From assembly GCA_030490835.1 (NCBI GenBank), contig CM059971.1, forward strand, positions 102,738,095 to 102,802,094: a stretch of DNA of 64,000 nucleotides, written 5' to 3'. This DNA is from Annona cherimola. Lineage: Eukaryota; Streptophyta; Magnoliopsida; Magnoliales; Annonaceae. Shown here in pieces: positions 10,277 through 20,973 of the stretch (positions are counted from its first letter, which is position 1; each line of letters opens with the position of its first letter). Below the pieces are notes generated by a model that made no database searches, was not told the DNA's origin, and was given only the letters and a program-made list of their open reading frames with translations. The position numbers and the translations under genes are program-made.

Positions 10277-11723
10277 TAATAGTGCAACTCGGTCCGGGTA
10301 TCCGCGGGTTGACTTATTGGGCATCCTAAATAGGGTAGGGTTGGTTCCATGAATTTTACCCATTGGGTCGGTTCGGTTCTCCATCTAAAATACCCGTATG
10401 AATTTGGGTAGGGTCGTTTCCAAGAACCGGGTACCCGGAACCGACCCGAATTTCATATATATTATATAATATTAATATTCTATTGTATATTTACTCCGAA
10501 AACCTAACCCATGCGATTTCATATTCCCTCTCCTTCGATGTTGCGGCACTCTTTCCCACTCCCTACGATTTCTCTGTTGAAACCCTAGTCGGCATTGCTG
10601 GATTCATCTTCCCTCCCATAGTTGGACGCCGAAGTCTCTCAAATCTCCTCTCCCTTTTCGATTTTCTCTCTATCGAGAACCTTAGAGGCTCAGATCTCCT
10701 TTATTTCCTCTCCGTCGAAAGCCTCATATCTCCTTTATTTCCTCTCCGTCGAAAGCCTCATATCTCCTCTTCCCTTTTGATTTCCTCTTCGTCGAAAGCC
10801 TCAAATCTCCTCTCCCCTTCCACTGCGATGCTTTCTTCTCCCCTCCTGTTGCGATTCCTTTACCATGAAAACCCTAGAGCCCAGTCCCCAGCGTCGGTGC
10901 CATCCGCTATGATTCCTCTGAACTCATCAATTCATTGCAACCTTTGTGCTCCACCTCTGGCAATATTGTAAGGATTTCATCCCTAATCTCCTCTTTTTTA
11001 TTTTTGGTTTCCCATTATTCATTCCCCCTTTTGATTTCTCATACCCTTTGCTTTTCTAGCAGCCATTTTTTGCTCTGTCTTTGATGACTATAACTATTGA
11101 GGGATATAAATCTCTCATTTTCCCTTTTTGTTTCCCAATTCTCATTTTCCCTTTCGATTCCTCAAAGCCTTTCACTCTTTTGAGTTCCTACAGCTATGTT
11201 CTCATTCGATTTCTCCTTAGTGTTGTTGAAGCCTTGAAACAAGTGGATGAAGCTTCTATTTTTAGGTGTCCATCAACAGCTAGTGGACTATGGAGGTTAG
11301 TCTTTGGTATGTTTAAAGTTACTTGTACAAATTCATGATTGCAACAATTTGTGTGTGATAGATTATTCATTTTGCAATGATTCATACCTAGACAATTAAT
11401 TGAATGTAACAAGTTATTCATTTTTTAGTGATTCATGTTGGGATAGATAATTTTATTTAATGAATTATTCGTTTGTTGTGATTTTTGTCTTAGTAGTTAA
11501 TTTCATGTAATAAGTTATCATCGTGAAACAAACTATAACAGATTGCGAAATATTTTGGAATCGATTTGGAATCGAAAACCAAACTTATTTGTATTTTAAA
11601 AAATTGGATAGGGTTGGCTTGGAACTGATCCGACCTACGATAGAATAAGGTAGAAATATTCTAAAATAGGGGAAAGTAGGTTCTACTCATGCCCGGTCCT
11701 GCCCGCACCACGTTGCACCCTTA
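10277..11723. mobile_element. hAT-like element carrying gene-like DNA
   Basis: The ends 'taatagtgcaac' and 'gttgcaccctta' are inverted copies. They are flanked by 'cctgcact' (10269-10276) and 'cctacact' (11724-11731), an 8-bp duplication with one mismatch. The interior is unlike the usual AT-rich filler: 10483-10971 is a 162-codon open frame full of CTCTCC and 'aaaccctag' text typical of plant 5' UTR or leader sequence, followed by intron-like T-rich DNA. This looks like host gene sequence captured between hAT ends. The captured gene is not recognised. Confidence 0.65.
10694..10847 (+). repeat. 34-bp tandem repeat inside the captured segment
   Basis: 'atctcctttatttcctctcc' followed by 'gtcgaaagcctcat' repeats at 10694, 10728 and 10762 (period 34). 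A fourth, 43-bp-spaced unit starts at 10805. It encodes repeated SLISPLFPLRRKP-like text in the open frame, most likely a by-product of the DNA repeat. Confidence 0.7.
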
Positions 11724-12800
11724 CCTACACTTGTCATTTACCTTTCACTGCTTTCTTCTATTTTTGCAAGCTGTCATGTGGGGCTAGATCTCTGTTCGTT
11801 GATGCTGAACTTAAACTTGCTGCTGCGGATTAAATTGCAGGTGGATGCGATCGTCGATTTCCTGCTGCGGCCGATGAAGGGTCAATGAATGGAGGGGGCG
11901 ATGCTTACTGAAATTGCAGATTTTGCAGGGCGGTGCGGTGCTAAGTTCGTCATTGGTTGCGTTGCAGAGGGCGGGGCCTGCTCGGAATTGATAAAGAAAG
12001 AGGGCCAGATGGAAGTTTCGGTGTTTGGATTCCGGATTGCTGTTTGAGTTTGGTTGGCCGGATTCGAGAAGATGGTTGTTGATAGATGAGGCTGCCGATT
12101 TTAATTTCTGGTTGGATGCCGATTTCCTTGCTGTCCTCGGTGGTCAACAATGGCTGCCCAAATTTCGTGATCGGCGGCTTGATTTGGGGTGATGGAGCAC
12201 CATACTAGTACTCCGCCGGTCCACACTCACTCGTACACAACTACACATGCAATAAAAAAATTGAAAATTAAAACATTACCCAAATAATTTCAACAAGCTG
12301 CAAATATTTCGTAATTTTCACTTTGGACCCTTGTGAATTTATTTTATTTATGTAATTCTTTTAAGTCTACTTTTACCTATGTTTTAAAATATATTTATAA
12401 TTATATATAATTTACCTAATTTAACAACTCTATAAATTTGTCCTGATTATATTGATAGGTTATACATATTTCTAAGTTAGTCTTTTTAGCATGTGTAATT
12501 ATTTTCATAATTTTATATTTGTAAACATAGTGCAAAATAACTTATTTTATAGCAATTAAAGATTTTATGAAAAATATAATTTTCACAAATTTTCACATAA
12601 AACCTGTATTTAATTAATATTTTTATACTTAATGTGGTGAAATTAACATATAATTATACAATAATTTCGAGAACTATCAATTTTTTCCCAATTCAAAAAC
12701 TTTTCATATAAAATTTTATTATTTTCCAAATACACCCAAAATTTAATATGAATTTACATTTTAACTACATAAGCACTTTACTTTTTTCTATATTACTTAT
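11724..12800. other. Moderately GC-rich then AT-rich DNA, no gene seen
   Basis: About 11760-12200 is G-rich on the + strand ('gctgctgcgg', 'ggcggtgcggtgc') and would read as leader-like sequence, but no frame is convincing. After 12240 it is AT-rich, with family-3 MITE fragments around 12700-12900. Confidence 0.4.
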
Positions 12801-12899
12801 ATTTACAATAATTTTTTATATGTGTTCAAACAGTTACCTTTATCTATTTCATCTTTATTTAATTTAATCCTAATTATTAGCATATCCCATTAATCGCCT

Positions 12900-13817
12900 T
12901 TTTTCTTTTCCAAAAATTTTCCTCTGCTTTTTTCCACTGCCTTTTTGACCCACGGTTGCCAGACACACGATATTAAAAATAATACAAGTCAGGTTTTAAG
13001 CCATTGCAATCCTTGGATCGAAAGAAATTATAATTGACCGTTGTATGAGCTCTCGGAAGGCCGTATTAGGTGAGACATCAATTTCAGAACCTCGCCATCC
13101 CAACAAATTGGTCACAATTAAATTTAGTTGATGTTGTAACAAAGTAAATTCTAATTTAACACTAATGTTACCTCCTGCGACTAGTATAGGACCTACAGGT
13201 GGCAGAAGCTTTTGCCTCTTAGCGAAGTGGTGCTGACTTCAACTCACCTAGTCACCTCTTCTCCCTTGTATGATAGTTTTACAAAATAATCCCTTTCGAA
13301 GTGAGAGTTTTATGATTTTTCTCTTGATGACAATGATGTGGGAGTTTTTATAATTTTCCCTTAGATGTAGGTTCATAGGAATATTTTCATTCTATGGTGT
13401 TTCGAAACATGTCGTCACACACAAATTCAATTGTCCCATGGTAGCTGTACCAGAGACTACTAGAACCGATAAAAAAAAAATAATAAAAAAAAATAAAAAT
13501 TAAACATATGAAGAAGTATAGCCTACTTTGTTAACGTGAAAGTAAAACAAGCTTAAAACTGAATTAATTAAGGCCAATGGGAGGACACGTAAGAGATTAA
13601 AAAGCTGGGGTGGATTAAAAATTCGCTTCGTCACTTTCATGCCGTTGGGAATCGTGTTGCCCGAGCGGCTTTCGCTGGTGGCCTGGAGTTTTCTAAAAAA
13701 AAATTTGTAAGGGCGTGCCTTTTTTGATGGGGTACTGATGAGTAATTAACCCGTGTGAATGAGCGGCTGATGGGCAGGCCGGTGCTAAACTCGATCGTAG
13801 GGTAGTAAACCAGCTTT
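12900..13817. other. Intergenic DNA, no gene seen
   Basis: Mixed-composition DNA. 'aaaaaaaaataataaaaaaa' lies near 13470. No coding frame or RNA gene is recognised. Confidence 0.4.
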
Positions 13818-13945
13818 AAGGGCCGTTTGGGGTTGCGGTTTACTGGAGCTGATGCGCGACTCTATTGAAGTACAGGGTTTAGAGAAGAACTACTATTATG
13901 CTTAGGGCAATTTTTCATGGAGAATTACCACATGGCCAAACAGAC
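13818..13945. mobile_element. Possible short MITE (~130 bp)
   Basis: The left end 'gggccgtttggggttgcgg' and the right end 'ccacatggccaaacagac' are imperfect inverted copies. No second copy was found in the window, so this is tentative. Confidence 0.35.
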
Positions 13946-14295
13946 TTTCAGTGTTACCTAGACCAATAGCTAGTTGGCACTTGGCATGGTGAACTGCTGT
14001 GCTTTGATTGGGACTTGGGAGAGGTTTTTCAAACTGCCACACCATAGAGATCACATACGTCTATGGCATTAAAGCAGATGTTTGTCCGGGTTATCAAACC
14101 GAACTCAAATCAAACACCCATTGAAATGGCTGGAATCAGTGGCCGGCTAAGTTGGGATCTTGATCGCTGGATTTATGGGGCTATAAGGTAATTAACGGGG
14201 ATCGGCCGGGACGAATTGAACAAGTGGCGGCCACCAATTCCAACAAGTGTTTCTTGCCTTGACAACTCACAAGAGTGAAAGAGGGTGGTCCAAAG

Positions 14296-14480
14296 TGGTT
14301 TCTCTTGGCTGTTTTTCCTTCATTTTAAATTCCTACATTTAGGTATGAGAGCTGGCCTCACGGAGTTTGACAATATTCTAATGATGTCATTTCACTCTTA
14401 CCTCATTCAATAATTAAATCAAGATTAAATTCATTGCTTTATTTAATATCATTTTTTTGATAAACTTAGCGTAATTTATT
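14296..14480. repeat. Dispersed repeat, copy 1
   Basis: 'gtggtttctcttggctgttt' through 'cattcaataattaaatc' matches 15752-15935 in the same order and strand, diverged by substitutions and small indels. Class unknown. Confidence 0.6.
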
Positions 14481-14957
14481 TTATCAAAAAATGCTTCTAT
14501 GAAACTCTCATTGTATAAAACATTTTTTTTTGAATATCTTAATGGCTGATAAAAATTCACTCAATCTATTATATTTAGTAATATCTTCAAAACTCTTTCG
14601 TGAGTCTATTATCACTTTGCATGAGCTTCCTCTGCAAATGTGTAAAATCAACACAATAGATAATTTAATATTAAATATTAATTTTAAAACTATATTTTTA
14701 ATATTTAAACTTTTAAAACTATATTTTTATGTGAATAAATGATTTTATAAGTATTTTTACATTCTAATACGCATATGAATTGACCTAAATATTTTTCTCA
14801 ATTTACACATAAATATACTTATTTTTAAGCTAATGCGGCACATATATATATTTGATAAGATAAAACTTGGTCTTCTAGATAAACAAAATATGTTAAATAC
14901 AATGAATGGATTGAATTTTCATTTAATATCAAAAACTTAAAATTTAAAGAGGATAAT

Positions 14958-15274
14958 GATCCTGGTAGCCCAAACTAAGCAGATATTTCACTTAGTCTAC
15001 TCAAAAAATTCATTTATAATTTTTTTGTTTTTTTCTTCATACACTTATTTATCTAAGTATATTTAACATATAAAATAAATTTTACTATTTTTGAATATGT
15101 ATTTTTTAGATTTTTAAACATCCATATCCAAAAATAATAAAATTTGATTTATATTTTAAATACACTTAATACACTTAGATAAAAAGTGTAGGAAGAAAAA
15201 AGAAAAAAAATTATAAATGAATTTTTTTTAAGTGAGCTAAGTAAAATATTTACTTAGCTTGAGCGAACATGATC
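14958..15274. mobile_element. Foldback MITE, family 2, copy b
   Basis: The left end 'gatcctggtagcccaaac' pairs with the right end 'gcttgagcgaacatgatc'. The arms mirror each other across an AT-rich centre, as in the copy at 5651-6025. Confidence 0.7.
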
Positions 15275-15344
15275 ACTTTTATTTTATCTTAATGTTGGGG
15301 ATGCCGAACTATCTTAATAGTTCACCAATTAATCATTCTTTAAG

Positions 15345-15714
15345 TAAGGATGCAACTTGGGTTGGGTAGATCCGATTCGAAGTCGATCCTATCCTTACCT
15401 TATTTTTAAAAGTTATAACTTGATTAAAAATTTACTAGATAATTGATAAAGTAAACAAGTTTCTATATATTTAAAGAATATATTTATATTATTACTATAA
15501 ATGATATTTTATGAAATTTATATTAATAATTCGGGTCGGTTCTGGGTACTAGGACCTTAAAACTTATCTTACTTTAATTGAATCGAATATGTTTTTACTT
15601 GGAACTTATCTTACCTTATAGATGTATAAATAGATATATACCTTACCCATCTTAAGGTACCCAACAGTTGACTCCCGGGTACCCTACTTAGACCTGACTT
15701 AAGTTGCACATCTA
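15345..15714. mobile_element. Short hAT-like element
   Basis: The ends 'taaggatgcaacttgggtt' and 'gacttaagttgcacatcta' are inverted copies of the same hAT type as 7219-8356. The target duplication is ambiguous ('tctttaag' against 'cttttaaa'). Subterminal text is 'gggtaccc'-rich. Confidence 0.6.
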
Positions 15715-15751
15715 CTTTTAAAAGCGCATAAGACGAGCAAGAACTGAGAAG

Positions 15752-15935
15752 TGGTTTATCTTGGCTATTAATTTTCTTCATTTTGAATTGCTACAATTAT
15801 GAGGGCCGATTTGACACTCGAAATACTTTAATGGTGCAATCTCATTTTAAGCCCATTTAATGATTAAATAAAAAATAATCAGCTAATATTGTTTAATATT
15901 CTTTTTATCTTTGTATTAAAAATTATTTCAATTAA
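15752..15935. repeat. Dispersed repeat, copy 2
   Basis: 'gtggtttatcttggctatt' through 'catttaatgattaaat' is homologous to 14296-14480. The family-2 foldback element and the short hAT element lie between the two copies. Confidence 0.6.
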
Positions 15936-17070
15936 ATTTTTGGGTGGCCATATCATATTAAAAATATATAACAGGTGTAAATAATAAAAAATTCTTAAAT
16001 CTACTCATATATTATAGAATTATTTATATACACATGTTTTTTAGGTTGAAATAGCTACGATATAAAATAAAGTAATTTTATTACGTTCATTTGAAACTTT
16101 ATTAGATTGGGGTCACACGCATCTTTGATTTGCAAGGAATTTGATTTCTTTTTTTGATATATTTATTTACAATTATTTCAAAGTCTTACATTCAAGCTCT
16201 TGATACATTCTACAAATTTACTACTACATACACCTCAAAAAATTATTTGGCTTTTTTCTCTTATCAATCATCTAACCAAAGCTTCATCTCCGTAGACGCT
16301 CCTACAGCTGACGATAAACAAACATTACAACTTCACGCCCAGATTTTAACCAAGCTACCCAGCTTGATGGGGCAACTCTCGTACCATGGGTCGTGGCAAG
16401 AAATTTCATTTCTTAATAAAAGAAAAGTCGGACAAAAACGAGGTCACAAAATTAAACCAGCCGTCATTAAATAGAGAATCGCCGAGCATAGCATACGAAT
16501 GGAACATATCCCCACCAGCTGTTTTTGCAGGCGTTCACCCATTGTCTTTCCTCGCCACGTGCGCCAGGCCCTTTCTTGCAACAACCACATGCATACTGCC
16601 TGCGTAGCTGAGTGATCTCCTTGCATGCCCTTATGCTCCAACCTGTAACCATCTTATTATTGACGCTTCATCCTAATATGATACATCCACAACAACAATG
16701 TGCTACGATGAGAAGTCGCCTTTTGCGTATTTTATTGAGGAACAAGTAAATGTTGTAAGAGCTTCCGGAGCCCGTAACGCCGTGGAAAGCGTCATCGCTC
16801 ATCAGCGCGGTTGGCATACGTCGACCCGTTGGAAACTTGGAATCGCCCTCCCCTTAACAGTGGAAGTATTAATTTCCTCCTGGCGATGTGACGAGGTTGT
16901 TACGTAATTTCGTTCATATTGTGACAACTATGCATATAGTGATTTGTAATATCAAATCGCCTAATGTATGTAAATGAATCAAAAGTAAACGTTATAAGAT
17001 GAGAGGAATACTCAATCTTTTATTGAAGCCAATATTTCTCACATTTCCGGCCAATGTTTTCGTGGGGTCA
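15936..17070. other. Intergenic DNA, no gene supported
   Basis: About 16380-16910 is more balanced in composition and holds several overlapping short open frames on both strands, none with domain-like content. Elsewhere it is AT-rich. Confidence 0.4.
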
Positions 17071-17078
17071 GGGTCAAC

Positions 17079-17615
17079 TAGGGGTGTAAATGTGGTTAAT
17101 TTCAACTTGAACTCGATTTATAATAAGGTTAATTAGGCATTTTGAAAAAAAATATTGTTCAATCGACCGGATTTCAAAAGTGAGATAGTTTGGGTTGGAT
17201 TATTTCAACCCAACCTGATTTTATACGTTAATATATAATTTAATAAATTATTAATAAATAGTCTCACATTAGTACATAATATATAGAAATTAACTAGATA
17301 TTATAGATTTGAAATAATATTATTTAGTACTTATATCACTGTATAAGTCACAAATAGGAAACTATTTATATAGAAATGGTTAATTTTTATTCTTTCATAT
17401 AAATTTATATTTTAAAATATATTTAATTAAGTAAAATATTTTAAATATTATATACTTATTAATCCGATTTTTAATCTCAACCAAACCAATTTTTATAAAG
17501 TTAAAATAGAATTGGATTAAGGTGTGAAAAATAAAATTGGATTAAGATTTTATAATATAAATTAGAATTATATTTACCCTCAACCGTAGTCAACTCGACC
17601 CGGTTTAGACCCTTA
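17079..17615. mobile_element. Non-autonomous hAT-like element (537 bp)
   Basis: The left end is 'taggggtgtaaatgtgg' and the right end is 'ggtttagaccctta'. The flanks 'gggtcaac' (17071-17078) and 'gggtcagc' (17616-17623) match at 7 of 8 positions. The interior carries 'ggttggattatttcaaccca' and is homologous to 19560-20142. Confidence 0.75.
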
Positions 17616-17753
17616 GGGTCAGCGGACCATCCGGGCATTGATTACAGGCAATGCCAAATTGCGAATGTAAACTTTATGCACTGAGACGCGACTGGTCGGA
17701 TCGGAAATTGCCGTCGGGAGAGCATCGATGGATGGACTTGTGTTTGATACCAT

Positions 17754-18019
17754 GAGTGTATTTGTGAATAAATAAAAATTTTGATGAAAAGTTGTAGAGA
17801 ATAGAAGTTGTCAAATGATGTGATATGATATGGGTAATGATGTGAATAAATAAAATAAAGTTTAAATAGACAGGTTAGTTGTATTGCTAGTTGTGTTGAA
17901 ATGATTGAAAAGTATGGTAGTTGTATAGAAAAATGTAAAAAAATGATTAAAAAATATGGTAATTGTGGAGAGTGAAAAGTTTTAAGTTGACAACTTTTAC
18001 TTAATGTCAAACACACCCC
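17754..18019. mobile_element. 280-bp MITE, family 3
   Basis: It starts 'gagtgtatttgtgaat' and ends 'gtcaaacacacccc', with the family interior 'acaggttagttgtattgcta' and 'gtgttgaaatgattgaaaag'. It has the same orientation as 7963-8249. Confidence 0.7.
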
Positions 18020-19255
18020 ATATATTATTGAGGTAGTGAAAGGAAATCTCAGGTATGCGACAAGAAAATTTCCCGCCCTTCTTAAAAGCTCTGCTTTGTT
18101 TTTCTAATCAACCCATATTATATGCGCGACGATCTCTGCCGCGGGTGCCTCTGGGAAATTGGAAATTACTGTCTATGTAGTTATCTTTGGGACAGGACTG
18201 GGCCGGCTGGGTAATTTAAAGGAATTGGGACCAAGCCCAAACTAATCATACGTCACGAGTGGTTGGGTCAAGGATTTTCGCCTGTAAGGCAGTGTTGGGT
18301 CCAATCATTCTAACCCAAATCGCAAATTGGACTGGGTTGGGTCAAGTAGATCCTGATCCAATGTGGTCTCACTTGACCCGCCGGTCATTTATTTGGAGTG
18401 TATAGGGATTTTTCAGTGAAAATACAGGGTCAAAAAACTGATGTAATTATTATAGTTGGAAATATGGTAAAAGAGCAGTGATTTGGTAGAGCATTTCCCA
18501 GCTCTCCAAATGTGAAAATGCTTTGTTGGGCCCCACCCTGATTTTATGAAATCTAAACCACCTAATGTACCACATTTAGTTAAGAAATAAAAAATTTCAC
18601 TACAAAATAATCATAATTAATGTACCATAAGATTAAAATGATTTTACAATATATAAACCTATAAAATTGTTTACATCAAGTTAATTTGGTTCATGCATAA
18701 ACACTTTTAAAGGAAATTTTATTTAAAATATTAAAACAATCATTTCAATAAAGACGAATAGTTTAAATCAAACGTTCCCACATTTGGGTAAGTGGAAAAA
18801 CGTTCCCCCTTTATCACTTTCCACAGTAAAAATGTGTAAATATTTGTCATTTTATAAATACATGTTCATATTTAAGAGTAATATTTGTGATCATATTTGA
18901 ATTTTTTTGATGAGTTATGATATTTGAAATTAACTCTTCAGTTAATAACTTCTTAAATCTCTTTCTACTTTACTTTAGTGGTACCATTAAGGCCTCATCC
19001 CCACCTATGTACTCCTCTTCCTCTTCCTCTTAATTATTTACAAATATTCTCGTAGTCTATGTCAATGTTTTATCCCATGTACATCCTTACTGAATTCGAG
19101 CAGAGTTCCACTAGCATGAAACCTTGCTTTAACCGTATTTTTTTAGTGCTTGTAGAAGCATTCTTGAAAATGCTATTGCTATTCATTAACATATAGTTTC
19201 TAAATTAGCTTCTTTTTAAAATTACTTTTAAAATGAACCTATTCAGAATTATAAA
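18020..19255. other. Intergenic DNA with hAT-like debris
   Basis: About 18180-18400 contains 'gggttgggtcaagtagatcc' and similar text without clear ends. The remainder is AT-rich with no frame of interest. Confidence 0.35.
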
Positions 19256-19514
19256 GGGTACGTTTGGAAATGTAAAAGTTGTGGGAAATGTGGTATTTGG
19301 TGGGTGTAGAAAATGGAATATTTTAGAAATTGTGTGATTGATATGAAATGATAGGAGTAAAGTTGGAATAAATAGGTTTGTTAGAAGGTAGTTAATAGGG
19401 AAAATAATTAGAATATAGAGGTAAAAGTGGAAAAATATGATAATTGATTGATTAATGAGGTGCCTTGAAACCCGTGCTCCCACCATTTCCCACACTCGAT
19501 TCCCAAACGTCCCC
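19256..19514. mobile_element. MITE, family 4
   Basis: The start 'gggtacgtttggaaatg' and the end 'gattcccaaacgtcccc' are inverted copies, flanked by 'aaa' on both sides. It is related to 6895-7218 and 61086-61334. Confidence 0.65.
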
Positions 19515-19559
19515 AAAGTGAAATCATTAGTTAGAAATCCCATGTTGTATGATAATTTA

Positions 19560-20142
19560 CGCTAATGATCAAGTTGATTTTATCTTAAACAACATTCCCA
19601 AGTTCAATCCCGAACTTGACCAACGCAACTCGATTTATAATAGGATTGGATTAGGCATTTTGAAAAATATAAATTATGCAATCCCATTTAAATCTCCCCA
19701 ATTTAAAAGTTGGTTGGTTTGGATTAGATGATTGTCAACCCAACCCAACCCAATTTCATATATTAGTGTATACTATACTAAATTATTAATAAATAATTTT
19801 AAACTAGCACATAATACATAGGAATTAATTAGACATGGTTAATATTATTTAACAATAATATTATTATATAAGTCGTAAATAAAAAAGTATTCCTATAAAA
19901 AGGATTAATTTTTATTCTTTCATATGAATTTATATTTTAAAATAGATTTAATTAAACGAAATATTTTTAAATATTATTCTATTTATTAATCCGATTTCTA
20001 ACTTAAACTAAACCAATTTTTATAGGGTTAAAATAAGATTGAGTTAAAGCGTAAAAAATAAAATTGAAAGTAGGATTATATTAGAGATTTTATAAGATGA
20101 GTTAAGGTTATGTTTATCACCATACCCGGTTTTACACTCCTA
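19560..20142. mobile_element. Degraded hAT-like element
   Basis: The interior ('actcgatttataataggatt', 'caacccaacccaacccaatt') parallels 17079-17615. The right end 'ggttttacactccta' is still recognisable. The left end is lost, so the left boundary is approximate. Confidence 0.55.
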
Positions 20143-20437
20143 AATTTCCACAAATGCTCGGCCCGTTGGCCGTGTAGGTTGATGGTCTCGTCGGCCCAAA
20201 TGCAAAGCTTAGGATCCAGAGAAACGAGTGATCTGAAACTCCAACCGACCGATACGCGGAACAAGCCCACGGTTCAACGCCCACAGAAATGCACGGTCTG
20301 GATTCTCCGCAGTACGCGGCGAGTCAATGGGCATGTGAAAGCTAGTAATAAAGAATCGAAGCTGACCGTTAAAGTAGAATTAACTGTACTACGAGTCAAG
20401 CTAGCTGATTCAAACATTCCAAGGTGCTCTTGCAGCA

Positions 20438-20445
20438 TATAAATA
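20438..20445 (+). promoter_or_regulatory. TATA box of EF-hand gene 1
   Basis: TATAAATA lies 101 bp upstream of the ATG at 20539. The same octamer followed by 'acaagc' text precedes the paralogue at 23778, which supports a conserved core promoter. Confidence 0.6.
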
Positions 20446-20538
20446 CAAGCCCAAATGCTCCTATGCACCCACAAGCCAAAATCAACCCCCGCAGTGTAGA
20501 TTGCTTTGTTTTTGAATCTTGATCAGATCACTGTCACC

Positions 20539-20973
20539 ATGAGCGTAGAAGTGTTAGACGGTGCTACCATCCGTGCTTTCGTGGAGGACGAGGTGGCCTT
20601 CAACGTTTTGGTGGACGACCGCTTTGCGATCCTCGACGTGGATAACAACGGTCTCCTATCGTACGCGGAGATGATGAAGGAGCTGGAGAGGCTGAGGGTC
20701 CGAGAGACCCACTTCGGCATCGACGACAGGGAGTCGAGCCCTGAGGAGCTTGCAGTCATCCACAGGTCCCTCTTCGTCAAGTTCGACCATGATAGCAATG
20801 GGGCGGTGGACCTGGAAGAGTTCCGCGCAGAGACGAAGGAGATGATGCTTGCGATGGCCAATGGGCTGGGATTCCTGCCTGTTCAGATGGTCTTGGAAGA
20901 GGACAGCTTCCTGAAGAAAGCCGTTGAACTCGAAAGGGAGTTGAGCATGTTCGCGGCGGCAGCTTCTATTTAA
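20539..20973 (+). CDS. Small two-EF-hand calcium-binding protein, copy 1
   Basis: An intronless gene for a 144-residue acidic protein, probably a cytosolic or nuclear Ca2+ sensor. Two canonical EF loops are visible: residues 33-44 (DVDNNGLLSYAE) and 83-94 (DHDSNGAVDLEE), each with Asp/Asn at loop positions 1, 3 and 5 and Glu at 12. The conserved tail after the second hand contains GLGFLPVQMVLEEDS. An ATG 33 bp further up (20506) is in frame, but I chose 20539 because MSVEVLDGATIRAFVEDE is identical to the start of the paralogue at 23925. The family resembles uncharacterised plant EF-hand proteins of the At1g64850 type, from memory of the family. There is no signal peptide or membrane segment. 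Targets are unknown. Confidence 0.9.
   Translation: MSVEVLDGATIRAFVEDEVAFNVLVDDRFAILDVDNNGLLSYAEMMKELERLRVRETHFGIDDRESSPEELAVIHRSLFVKFDHDSNGAVDLEEFRAETKEMMLAMANGLGFLPVQMVLEEDSFLKKAVELERELSMFAAAASI

Noticed and set aside
10483..10971. 162-codon frame as an independent gene
   Set aside because: Ser/Leu-rich and built partly from a 34-bp tandem repeat inside hAT ends. It is better explained as captured leader sequence.
13660..13760. tRNA-like text 'gttgcccgagcgg'
   Set aside because: It resembles a D-arm of tRNA-Leu or Ser, but no anticodon arm, T-arm or acceptor pairing follows.
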